Assembly (NCBI RefSeq): GCF_027923585.1
Contig: NZ_BRPL01000002.1
Span: forward strand, 248,001-312,000
DNA length: 64,000 nt
Source: Philodulcilactobacillus myokonensis
Lineage (GTDB): Bacteria; Bacillota; Bacilli; Lactobacillales; Lactobacillaceae
Reading direction: 5' to 3'
The notes beneath the pieces were generated by a model, which saw nothing but the letters and a program-made list of their open reading frames with translations, was not told where the DNA came from and ran no database searches. The position numbers and the translations under genes are program-made. Below, in pieces: positions 1 to 5,572 of the stretch (the stretch's first letter is position 1; every line of letters begins with the position of its first letter).

Positions 1-295
1 AGCCGGATACAATCGTCATGATGCCCCATTGGCCACCTAAGATCATTTCAACGATGGCGCCGATGACTTCACTTAAAATTGCTGCACCTGGAATCTTGAA
101 AATCATAGCACATAGTGGACTGGCAATGATCCAGAGACCAAATAGGGCAGCACCGGCCATGGGTGCTAGACCAACCGGTGTTAGAGCAGCCGTTAGTGCA
201 TTATAGAAAAAGTCAGCCGACCAAAAAATAACTCCACAAAGAATTGAAATCATGGTTAACATGATGATGTTATGCAAGTTCCATCTTTTTAACAT
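1..295 (-). CDS. ykoE: YkoE-like ECF transporter substrate-binding component (partial)
   Basis: The reading frame starts at the ATG at 295 behind a TAGGAGGA-type ribosome binding site and runs off the left edge, giving about 98 residues. The translation is hydrophobic with several membrane segments and resembles the YkoE S-component, which captures thiamine or its HMP precursor for an ECF-type ABC importer; the 'LTPVGLAP' stretch and following GALFGLW-like pattern are characteristic. It lies directly downstream of a TPP riboswitch on the same strand, which independently supports a thiamine role. The T component and ATPase, if present, would lie outside the window. Family from recognition; substrate from riboswitch context. 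Confidence 0.85.
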   Translation of the reverse strand, partial: MLKRWNLHNIIMLTMISILCGVIFWSADFFYNALTAALTPVGLAPMAGAALFGLWIIASPLCAMIFKIPGAAILSEVIGAIVEMILGGQWGIMTIVSG

Positions 296-320
296 ATTTT
301 TATTCCTCCTAAATAAAAAA

Positions 321-343
321 GGATTCCTTTTAAAAAGGGATCC
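321..343 (-). terminator. Intrinsic terminator of the TPP riboswitch expression platform
   Basis: On the minus strand GGATCCCTTTTT can pair with AAAAGGAATCC, followed by a T tract, placed between the TPP aptamer and the ribosome binding site of the ykoE-like gene. This is the usual position for a ligand-controlled terminator, so TPP binding should stop transcription here. Confidence 0.75.
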
Positions 344-365
344 TCACATTTATGATTCATTTAAA

Positions 366-440
366 CGATTCCCTCCGCCAGCATTATCTGGTTCAGGTTC
401 AATGGGTATGATCTCAGCTAATTAAAGCACCCCCCTCAAG
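366..440 (-). promoter_or_regulatory. TPP riboswitch (THI element)
   Basis: Read on the minus strand this has the conserved aptamer blocks CTGAGATCATACCCATTGAA, CCTGAACCAGATAATGC and TGGCGGAGGGAA in order, matching the THI-box consensus. It controls the downstream thiamine transporter component through the terminator at 321-343. Confidence 0.95.
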
Positions 441-459
441 AAGTATTTAGTTTATAATT

Positions 460-488
460 ATGATACAAAATGAGAACTCTAAAGTCAA
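460..488 (-). promoter_or_regulatory. Promoter for the TPP riboswitch transcript
   Basis: On the minus strand there is a -35 TTGACT (488-483), a 17-base spacer and a -10 TATCAT (465-460). The predicted start, near 453, lies just upstream of the aptamer. Confidence 0.6.
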
Positions 489-504
489 TTTTGAACTTTG
501 TTAA

Positions 505-590
505 TTAAATCACCCGCCTTAACTTATATATATTATTCATAACTATTTAGTGTTATGATAATATCAATTTAATCAAGGTGGGTGATTTAA
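505..590 (+). repeat. Inverted repeat covering the gshA ribosome binding site
   Basis: TTAAATCACCCGCCTT (505-520) is complementary to AAGGTGGGTGATTTAA (575-590) at 15 of 16 positions, the exception being a G-U pair in RNA. The right arm is the ribosome binding site and the first base of the start codon. A transcript beginning upstream of 505 could therefore fold and hide the initiation site. Alternatively the arms are DNA operator half-sites around a promoter with an extended -10 near 553-562. Confidence 0.6.
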
Positions 591-1939
591 TGTTAAGTAA
601 AATTGGTAAAATCATTGCAAAAAATGGCTTGATTCAAAATGATTTTAATTTAAGGATGGGAATTGAACTTGAGATGAATCGGGTTCAGCCTAACGGTCAT
701 TTAGTGAATACTGATTCACCGTTGATTGTGGAAAGTAAGAAGACAAAATCCTACTTCACAAAGGATTATTTAGAATCAATGGCTGAACAGGTGACCGATC
801 CAGGCAAAAATATTTTTGCGTCTTCCAATGGTTTGAAACAATTGAACTATGTTTTAAGACGCAATTTAAATCATCATGAATTACTCTGGCCGTTTTCAAT
901 GCCGCCAATTTTGCCACAACATCAAGGATCCGAAATGTTATCGAAGGTTAATCCGCAAAAACGAGCTTACTTTGAAAACATTCGCAAGCGGAATGGCATT
1001 TCACACGGTGGAACCTGTGGTATTCATCTAAATTTTTGCTTGCATCAATCCTTCATCGAGCAAATTTTAAGACAAACCGATCAATTTGATTCAGCTAATG
1101 ATTTAAAAAGCCATCTTTATTTAAAAATTGCCCAAGGGATGATCAAATATCGCTGGTTATTGACCTATCTGCTTGGTGCTAGTCCACTAGCAGAGAATAA
1201 TTATTATAAACCAAGCGAACATCCCAATCATTTGGTTCGTAGTCTGAGGCAGAGCCGTAAATATGGCTTTGTTGACGAATTGAACGGTGACTACACCAAT
1301 TTACAAAGATACGTTCAAAGAATTCAAGATGGCATCAGCAAAAAGATTATTATTGCACCTTCCGAATTTCATGGGCCAATTCGGTTTAGAAATCCCAATG
1401 CAACTTTAGATGAGTTACCTCAAAAGGGGATTGAATACTTAGAGTTCCGCATTTTTGATTTGGATTACACCAGCCCGTTTGGGGTTGATATTAAAACCCT
1501 TGAGATAATTCAATTGATGTTGCTTTACTTTTTAGTAAGCAAACCAATTTCACCAAACTTAGTCATGCCACAAATTAATCGTGCTAATCGAATGAATGAA
1601 AAGGTTGCATTGGCCAATCCAGAAGAACCATTTCAATATCGAAGGGATGCAATGCGCTTTACCCAATCATTAAAACGGTTCGTGTTTAGCCAAGATTTAG
1701 ATTCACAATATCTAGATTTAATTATTGATATGCAAAACCAGATTGAACATCCCAAATTAACGAAGTGCGGACGGTTAGTTCCACACATTCGTAGACATTC
1801 GCTGGTCAGGTATGGGATGAAACAGGCTCAACAATTCCAGCAACTAGCTTTGAATAGTCGCGAACCATTTTTGAGTGCGGACGAGATTAAGAAATTAAGT
1901 CAGCGAGAAGTGATTAAACGTTTCATTTTTAAAAGATAA
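590..1939 (+). CDS. gshA: Glutamate-cysteine ligase (gamma-glutamylcysteine synthetase)
   Basis: This enzyme joins glutamate and cysteine using ATP, the first step of glutathione synthesis, in the cytosol. Visible family motifs are MGIELEMNRV near residue 23, the GGTCGIHLNF block around residues 143-152, and EFRIFDLDYTSPFG in the second half. At 449 residues it is only the ligase part: the ATP-grasp domain of bifunctional GshAB (about 750 residues) is absent and no separate gshB is seen here, so the product may stop at gamma-glutamylcysteine. A GTG at 578 is in frame, but it lies inside the ribosome binding site AAGGTGGG, so ATG 590 is chosen. The start region lies in a long inverted repeat. 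Confidence 0.85.
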   Translation: MLSKIGKIIAKNGLIQNDFNLRMGIELEMNRVQPNGHLVNTDSPLIVESKKTKSYFTKDYLESMAEQVTDPGKNIFASSNGLKQLNYVLRRNLNHHELLWPFSMPPILPQHQGSEMLSKVNPQKRAYFENIRKRNGISHGGTCGIHLNFCLHQSFIEQILRQTDQFDSANDLKSHLYLKIAQGMIKYRWLLTYLLGASPLAENNYYKPSEHPNHLVRSLRQSRKYGFVDELNGDYTNLQRYVQRIQDGISKKIIIAPSEFHGPIRFRNPNATLDELPQKGIEYLEFRIFDLDYTSPFGVDIKTLEIIQLMLLYFLVSKPISPNLVMPQINRANRMNEKVALANPEEPFQYRRDAMRFTQSLKRFVFSQDLDSQYLDLIIDMQNQIEHPKLTKCGRLVPHIRRHSLVRYGMKQAQQFQQLALNSREPFLSADEIKKLSQREVIKRFIFKR

Positions 1940-1989
1940 AAATACTGGTATAATAACCTGAGTATTTAAAAAAGAGAGGTTTTACTCAT

Positions 1990-2319
1990 ATGTACCAGTT
2001 AAGAATATATACAATTAAAAACAAAAAGTACGCTGAAGAATATATGCAAAAGCATTGGAAGAAACATTTAATTAGTTTACCTAAGTTTAATATTCACGTT
2101 CATAACGTTTTTATTGAAAATAATAAAGAAGAAAATACACGTATTTTTGCTTTGGTTTCTTCTAATGATAATTTACATGAATTAAATCAAAAGTACATGC
2201 ACAGTAAAGAATTTTTAGATGACATGAAAGGCTTTAATATGGATGCAATATTAAATGTTCAAGATATTGATCTTGGTGAATCCAAAGAATTAAATCAGAT
2301 GATTAAGAATTCAAAATGA
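1990..2319 (+). CDS. NIPSNAP-family small protein
   Basis: A 109-residue protein starting MYQLRIYTIKNK and containing HWKKHLISLPKFNIHVHNVF, a pattern typical of bacterial NIPSNAP-domain proteins (dimeric alpha/beta-barrel ferredoxin-like fold). The biochemical role of these proteins in lactobacilli is not established. Translation starts at ATG 1990 behind GAGAGGTTTT. The stop overlaps the ATG of the next frame as ATGA (2316-2319), showing the two were translationally coupled. The partner gene is now a GNAT pseudogene. Confidence 0.75.
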   Translation: MYQLRIYTIKNKKYAEEYMQKHWKKHLISLPKFNIHVHNVFIENNKEENTRIFALVSSNDNLHELNQKYMHSKEFLDDMKGFNMDAILNVQDIDLGESKELNQMIKNSK

Positions 2320-2753
2320 TTGTTAAATTAAATCAAGTATCAGATCATCAACTAAATCAAATTTTAAAGATTTGGTTAAATGGCAATTTAGATGCGCATG
2401 ATTTCATTCCTAAAAATTGTTGGATGGATAATTATGATAATGTGAAAAACTTATTACCTAAAGCGTAATTATATGTAGATGACGTTAGCAACAAACTTGT
2501 CGCCTTTTTAGGGCTGCAGGGCGATTACATTGCTGGATTATTTGTCGATCAAAAATATCGAAAAATGGGGCTCGGAACTGAACTATTAAATGAAGTGAAG
2601 AAAAGTCATAATCATTTACAGTTATCGGTTTATATAAAGAATCGAACCGCTTTTAGGTTCTATCGGAAAAACAACTTTGCTGTTCAAACACGTGATTTGG
2701 ATCGTGATACCAAAGGATTTGAATATCAAATGACGTGGCATCAGAAAAAATAA
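2316..2753 (+). pseudogene. GNAT acetyltransferase (YjaB-like) interrupted by one stop codon
   Basis: The frame opens at ATG 2316 and continues to 2753, but is interrupted by a single in-frame TAA at 2466-2468. Translation resumes in the same frame with no indel. Together the two halves make one acetyltransferase of about 145 residues: an N-terminal IWLNGN/AHDFIP block, the AGLFVDQKYRKMGLGTELL acetyl-CoA loop (R/Q-x-x-G-x-G type) and a C-terminal NRTAFRFYRKNNF block, as in YjaB-like GNATs. The TAA lies where homologues carry one extra residue before LYV, consistent with a GAA to TAA change. Only the CoA-binding half could still be made, from the internal ATG at 2565, but it has no clear ribosome binding site. 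Confidence 0.85.
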
Positions 2754-2792
2754 AACTCTAAAATTAGACGTTGAGGTCTGATTTTAGAGTTT
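2753..2792. terminator. Bidirectional intrinsic terminator
   Basis: AAACTCTAAAATTAGAC pairs with GTCTGATTTTAGAGTTT around a 6-base loop, with T-rich sequence on both sides. It ends the NIPSNAP/GNAT operon and would also stop the orphan antitoxin transcript coming from the right. Confidence 0.8.
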
Positions 2793-2901
2793 ATTCATTT
2801 GGCATTTTTTTAATTAATTGTTGTTTGTTCAAAAGTCACTGTTTCCAAAACAGCTTGCTTGAAGGGAACTTAGAGTGTCAGCTCTAAGGTCCTTTTATTT
2901 C
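2793..2901 (-). ncRNA. Orphan type I antitoxin-like RNA (relic of toxin module)
   Basis: Read on the minus strand this matches the antitoxin RNA at 4454-4593: same -10 context (GTTATATAAT), then GAAATAAAAGGAC, a 5' hairpin, then AAGCAAGCTGTTT and ACAGTGACTTT. The hairpin differs in sequence from the other copy but remains paired (CCTTAGAG/CTCTAAG against CTTAGGA/TCCTAAA), i.e. compensatory change. No toxin reading frame lies opposite it, so it is an antitoxin without a partner, or a remnant. Its end at the 2753-2792 terminator is inferred. Confidence 0.55.
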
Positions 2902-2907
2902 ATCCTG

Positions 2908-2936
2908 ATTATATAACTGATTTGAATTGAAGCAAA
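2908..2936 (-). promoter_or_regulatory. Promoter of the orphan antitoxin-like RNA
   Basis: On the minus strand: -35 TTTGCT (2936-2931), 17-base spacer, -10 TATAAT (2913-2908). The layout is the same as the antitoxin promoter of the intact module at 4419-4447 (TTTACT, 17 bases, TATAAT). Confidence 0.6.
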
Positions 2937-3028
2937 TCATCATAAACGAACAAAGTTTAAATCACAACTAAAATTAATTCATTTTTGTTGTATAATGATA
3001 ATAATTTTATAAAAAGTGGCGATCAAAA

Positions 3029-3931
3029 ATGGGTAAAAAGCAGTTAGGAATCTTTTTAGTTGTGTTAGGCGGCTTATGCTGGGGCGTTTCTGGGACTGTT
3101 GCTCAGTTCATGTTTACATCGACCGGTGTTTCACCAGTGTGGGTTGTTGGCATCCGCTTGTTCTTTGGCGGTTTAATTTTATTATCGTTATACATCATGA
3201 TGAATCATGCTTCGATTTTTACCATTTGGCACGATCATCATTTTCGGATTAGTTTGATTTACTTTAGCTTTTTTGGCATTTTACCGTCACAATTTAGTTA
3301 TTTCATGGCCGTTAACTATGGAAATGCTGCAACTGCCACCATTCTGCAATTGACCGGTCCCGTCTTCATTATTATGTATTTAGTACTACGCAAAATTAAA
3401 GCACCAGGAATTCTTGATTTTATTTCAATTTTCCTGGCTTTATTTGGATCATTTTTACTGGTAACGAGTGGGAGCATCACTTCAATTTCACTATCGCCAC
3501 TTGGTATCTTCTGGGGCTTGATGGCTGGCGTTGCCGCTGCTAGTTATACTATTATTCCAGTTAAGTTATTGAAGAACTATGATGCCAAACTAGTTTGTGG
3601 CTGGGCAATGTTATTAGGCAGTATTCCATTCTTTCCATACTTTATTCTATGCAAACAACCGCAGTTCACTTCCAGTTTATTGACTGAAATGGTCGTTGTA
3701 GTTCTAATTGGGACCGTTTGTGCTTATCTATTTTACGTTTCTAGTTTAGAATACATCAGACCGGAAACAACGGGGATGTTAAGTTCAATTGAACCCTTAT
3801 CTGCTACAATTCTATCCATTATCTTCCTTGGATTAAGAATGGATTTAGTAGAAATCATTGGTGGATTATTAATTTTAATGATGGTATTGATTCAATCAAT
3901 GTCGGATAAGATTATTAAAGTGTTTAAATAA
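3029..3931 (+). CDS. EamA/DMT-family membrane transporter
   Basis: A 300-residue integral membrane protein with about ten hydrophobic segments arranged as two EamA repeats (roughly residues 5-140 and 150-295). The start motif GGLCWGVSGTVAQF and the ETTGMLSSIEPLSATILSII stretch near residue 245 are typical of drug/metabolite transporter family permeases. Members export or import amino acids and other metabolites; the substrate cannot be told. ATG 3029 lies behind a weak GTGGCGATC ribosome binding site. It stands alone, with a TATAAT -10 box upstream near 2991. Confidence 0.8.
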   Translation: MGKKQLGIFLVVLGGLCWGVSGTVAQFMFTSTGVSPVWVVGIRLFFGGLILLSLYIMMNHASIFTIWHDHHFRISLIYFSFFGILPSQFSYFMAVNYGNAATATILQLTGPVFIIMYLVLRKIKAPGILDFISIFLALFGSFLLVTSGSITSISLSPLGIFWGLMAGVAAASYTIIPVKLLKNYDAKLVCGWAMLLGSIPFFPYFILCKQPQFTSSLLTEMVVVVLIGTVCAYLFYVSSLEYIRPETTGMLSSIEPLSATILSIIFLGLRMDLVEIIGGLLILMMVLIQSMSDKIIKVFK

Positions 3932-4030
3932 ACTATGTTGTTTTATAAATGTTGGTGTAATGATATCATTATTCTAATATATTTATTTAGAACACCAGAT
4001 TATTTACATAAGATCGTGAAGTGATTATAT

Positions 4031-4405
4031 ATGTTAAAAAAGATTTTAACCTACTTAGCTATCATTATTTGCTTATTTGCAATTGTAATTACCGCTATTT
4101 ATCAAATGCATAAATCCTATTTTAGAGGGTCTGTTGATTCTTACATGAGTGCCCAACAACTTCATAAAAGTGCTATTAAAAGTAATCATATTAGTTATAA
4201 CTGGACTGATGATGGGCAGTGGGAAGATGACGTCATGGTTTCTGAAAACCATACGACCTATGAATATGTTTATAACATGGAGTGGAAGACTCCTATTTCA
4301 CTTGAAATTTATCATGATCGAGATAGTGTTAGTAACACCAGTCATTTGAAATACCCGCCGTTAAAATACGATCAGGATGCCGTTAGGGCGTTTAATAAAA
4401 ATTAA
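4031..4405 (+). CDS. Small membrane-anchored protein of unknown function
   Basis: A 124-residue protein with one N-terminal hydrophobic segment (about residues 5-25) preceded by KK, i.e. a signal anchor. The remainder (residues 26-124) is polar and rich in Tyr, Asp and Asn, so it probably lies outside the cell. I do not recognise the family. It starts at ATG 4031 behind GTGAAGTGATTATAT and is a single gene next to the toxin-antitoxin region. Confidence 0.55.
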   Translation: MLKKILTYLAIIICLFAIVITAIYQMHKSYFRGSVDSYMSAQQLHKSAIKSNHISYNWTDDGQWEDDVMVSENHTTYEYVYNMEWKTPISLEIYHDRDSVSNTSHLKYPPLKYDQDAVRAFNKN

Positions 4406-4418
4406 GCACAATTATCAG

Positions 4419-4447
4419 TTTACTTAAATTAAAATCGGTTATATAAT
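4419..4447 (+). promoter_or_regulatory. Antitoxin RNA promoter
   Basis: -35 TTTACT (4419-4424), 17-base spacer, perfect -10 TATAAT (4442-4447). It drives the plus-strand RNA that runs antisense to the 3' end of the toxin mRNA. Confidence 0.65.
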
Positions 4448-4459
4448 AATAGTGAAAAT

Positions 4460-4492
4460 AAAAAGGACTTAGGAATGCGATCCTAAATCCTT
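4460..4492 (-). terminator. Terminator of the toxin mRNA
   Basis: On the minus strand AAGGATTTAGGA pairs with TCCTAAGTCCTT around TCGCAT, followed by a T tract. The same hairpin, read on the other strand, forms the 5' end of the antitoxin RNA. Confidence 0.7.
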
Positions 4493-4551
4493 TCTAAGCA
4501 AGCTGTTTAAAGAACAGTGACTTTGTGAAATAGATAATTAATTAAAATAGT

Positions 4552-4592
4552 CGTCCATAAACTCGGTCAAAGTTTTCAGGAACGGCTTTTTT
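4552..4592 (+). terminator. Terminator of the antitoxin RNA
   Basis: CGTCCATAAACT pairs imperfectly with AGTTTTCAGGAACG, followed by GGCTTTTTT. It ends just before the toxin stop codon, so the antisense overlap is confined to the toxin 3' untranslated region. Confidence 0.6.
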
Positions 4593-4594
4593 AA

Positions 4595-4678
4595 TTACTT
4601 CTTGTCGATATAAGTCAACAAGGCGATTAAAAAGATGCCAAAAGTCAGCATCAACATAAGTGAATTGAAAACACTCAT
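4595..4678 (-). CDS. Holin-like type I toxin (Fst/TxpA-like small hydrophobic peptide)
   Basis: A 27-residue peptide beginning MSVFNSLM, with a central hydrophobic segment (about residues 7-22) and the charged end TYIDKK. This is the pattern of the small 'putative holin-like toxin' family (Hol_Tox) of lactobacilli, whose members insert in the membrane. The ribosome binding site GGAAAGG lies 10 bases before ATG 4678. The mRNA starts downstream of a TATAAT box at 4777-4772 and ends at the hairpin 4460-4492. A converging antisense RNA covers its 3' end. Its ATG overlaps the stop of an 11-residue leader frame, suggesting coupled translation as in hok/mok-type genes. Confidence 0.75.
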   Translation of the reverse strand: MSVFNSLMLMLTFGIFLIALLTYIDKK

Positions 4679-4713
4679 TAGCTTGAATCCTTTCCAAAAG
4701 AATTATGATTCAT
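4678..4713 (-). CDS. Leader peptide of the toxin mRNA
   Basis: An 11-codon frame, MNHNSFGKDSS, starts at 4713, eight bases after a strong CTAAGGAG ribosome binding site. Its TAA stop shares two bases with the toxin ATG (TAATG). The spacing and overlap suggest the toxin is translated by coupling to this frame. The peptide itself probably has no function. Confidence 0.5.
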   Translation of the reverse strand: MNHNSFGKDSS

Positions 4714-4802
4714 TGAACCATCTCCTTAGATTGAAAACAAGCCACCGTCCTTAGAACTTCTTGCTGATTTAATTATATCATATTTGTTAAGCATACTATG
4801 AC

Positions 4803-4897
4803 AATTAATTAAAAATAGTTGCCCGTCAACTCTGTCAAAGTATTAGGGACGGCTTTTTTAATTACTTCTTGTCAATATAAGTTTACAGGACGATTAA
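4803..4897. repeat. Decayed second copy of the toxin-antitoxin module
   Basis: This stretch repeats 4541-4640 at about 270 bases offset: the AATTAATTAAAAATAG start, a CTCTGTCAAAGT/AGGGACGGC terminator region, the same TTTTTTAATTACTTCTTGTC, and the end of the toxin gene. In the minus-strand frame the toxin tail reads FLIVL, then a stop, then TYIDKK. A premature stop and loss of the 5' half make it a relic of tandem duplication. Confidence 0.7.
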
Positions 4898-4902
4898 AAA
4901 GA

Positions 4903-4933
4903 AATGCATGAATAGTGCATTTCTTTTTTTGTC
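4903..4933. terminator. Bidirectional terminator after cdd
   Basis: AAAGAAATGCA pairs with TGCATTTCTTT around TGAATAG, with T/A tracts on both sides. It lies immediately after the cytidine deaminase stop codon. Confidence 0.75.
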
Positions 4934-4939
4934 TACATA

Positions 4940-5362
4940 TTAATCATTAGCTCTGCTATCTCCCCACCAATCAGGTATTAATGTTGATAGGGCGACTGTC
5001 TTTCTAGTTTTATAGTCTGACAAAATTTGGGCATCTCGATTTTTAATGTTTAGTTGTAATAAAAATTCTCGACATGCCCCACAAGGCATTCCACTGCCCT
5101 TACCAAACGGTGGTTGATTCCTAAAAGCAATCAATTTTTTAATTACGGTTTGACCACTATTAACATACATATTTAAAGCTGCAACCCTTTCTGCACAAAG
5201 GTTACAGACACCGCTACTGCTTTCGACACAAAATCCAGTAAATATATCACCATTTTCCGCTTCAACAGCACAGACAACGTTATGAGCGTAAATAAAATTT
5301 GAAACGTTTCCAGGATGATATTCTGCTTTTGCTTTGTTGTATAAAGTTTCCCAAATGTCCAT
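4940..5362 (-). CDS. cdd: Cytidine deaminase family protein
   Basis: A 140-residue cytosolic zinc deaminase that would convert cytidine or deoxycytidine to uridine forms for pyrimidine salvage. The zinc and catalytic residues are visible as the C-A-E motif (in CNLCAERVAALN, about residue 56) and PCGACR about 35 residues later. The N-terminal AHNVVCAVEAENGDIFTGFCVE block matches the cytidine/blasticidin-S deaminase fold. The start at 5362 has AGGAGAAAAAG upstream. It is transcribed alone. The family also includes blasticidin-type deaminases, so the exact substrate is inferred. Confidence 0.85.
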   Translation of the reverse strand: MDIWETLYNKAKAEYHPGNVSNFIYAHNVVCAVEAENGDIFTGFCVESSSGVCNLCAERVAALNMYVNSGQTVIKKLIAFRNQPPFGKGSGMPCGACREFLLQLNIKNRDAQILSDYKTRKTVALSTLIPDWWGDSRAND

Positions 5363-5572
5363 CTTTTTCTCCTAAATATATTCATTAAAATTAGACAATC
5401 GTTTTCTAAAATAATAATTGCTTGTCGTTTCTATGTCAAGAACGCAAATTATGATTTACTTAAAATTGGTTAAGTATGCCGATAAGTAGCACTTTCTTAC
5501 TGTATGGCATATAATGTAATTATTCTAAAAGATGAATTTTTGATTAAAAATAATTGAGGAGGCTTTTTTGAT

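Larger units (their letters stand above)
4454..4593 (+). ncRNA. Type I antitoxin RNA
   Basis: About 140 nucleotides, from the promoter at 4419-4447 to an intrinsic terminator at 4552-4592 (CGTCC..AAACT pairs with AGTTT..GGAACG, then GGCTTTTTT). It is fully complementary to the 3' untranslated part of the converging toxin mRNA, including its terminator hairpin. This convergent, terminator-sharing arrangement is the known layout of Fst/RatA-type systems. The ends are predicted from sequence only. Confidence 0.65.

Noticed and set aside
18-206. A 62-codon plus-strand frame at the left end.
   Set aside because: It is antisense to the ykoE-like gene, which has a ribosome binding site and a TPP riboswitch.
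5173-5385. A 70-codon minus-strand frame overlapping cdd.
   Set aside because: It is the same strand in another frame over a conserved deaminase gene, with no support of its own.
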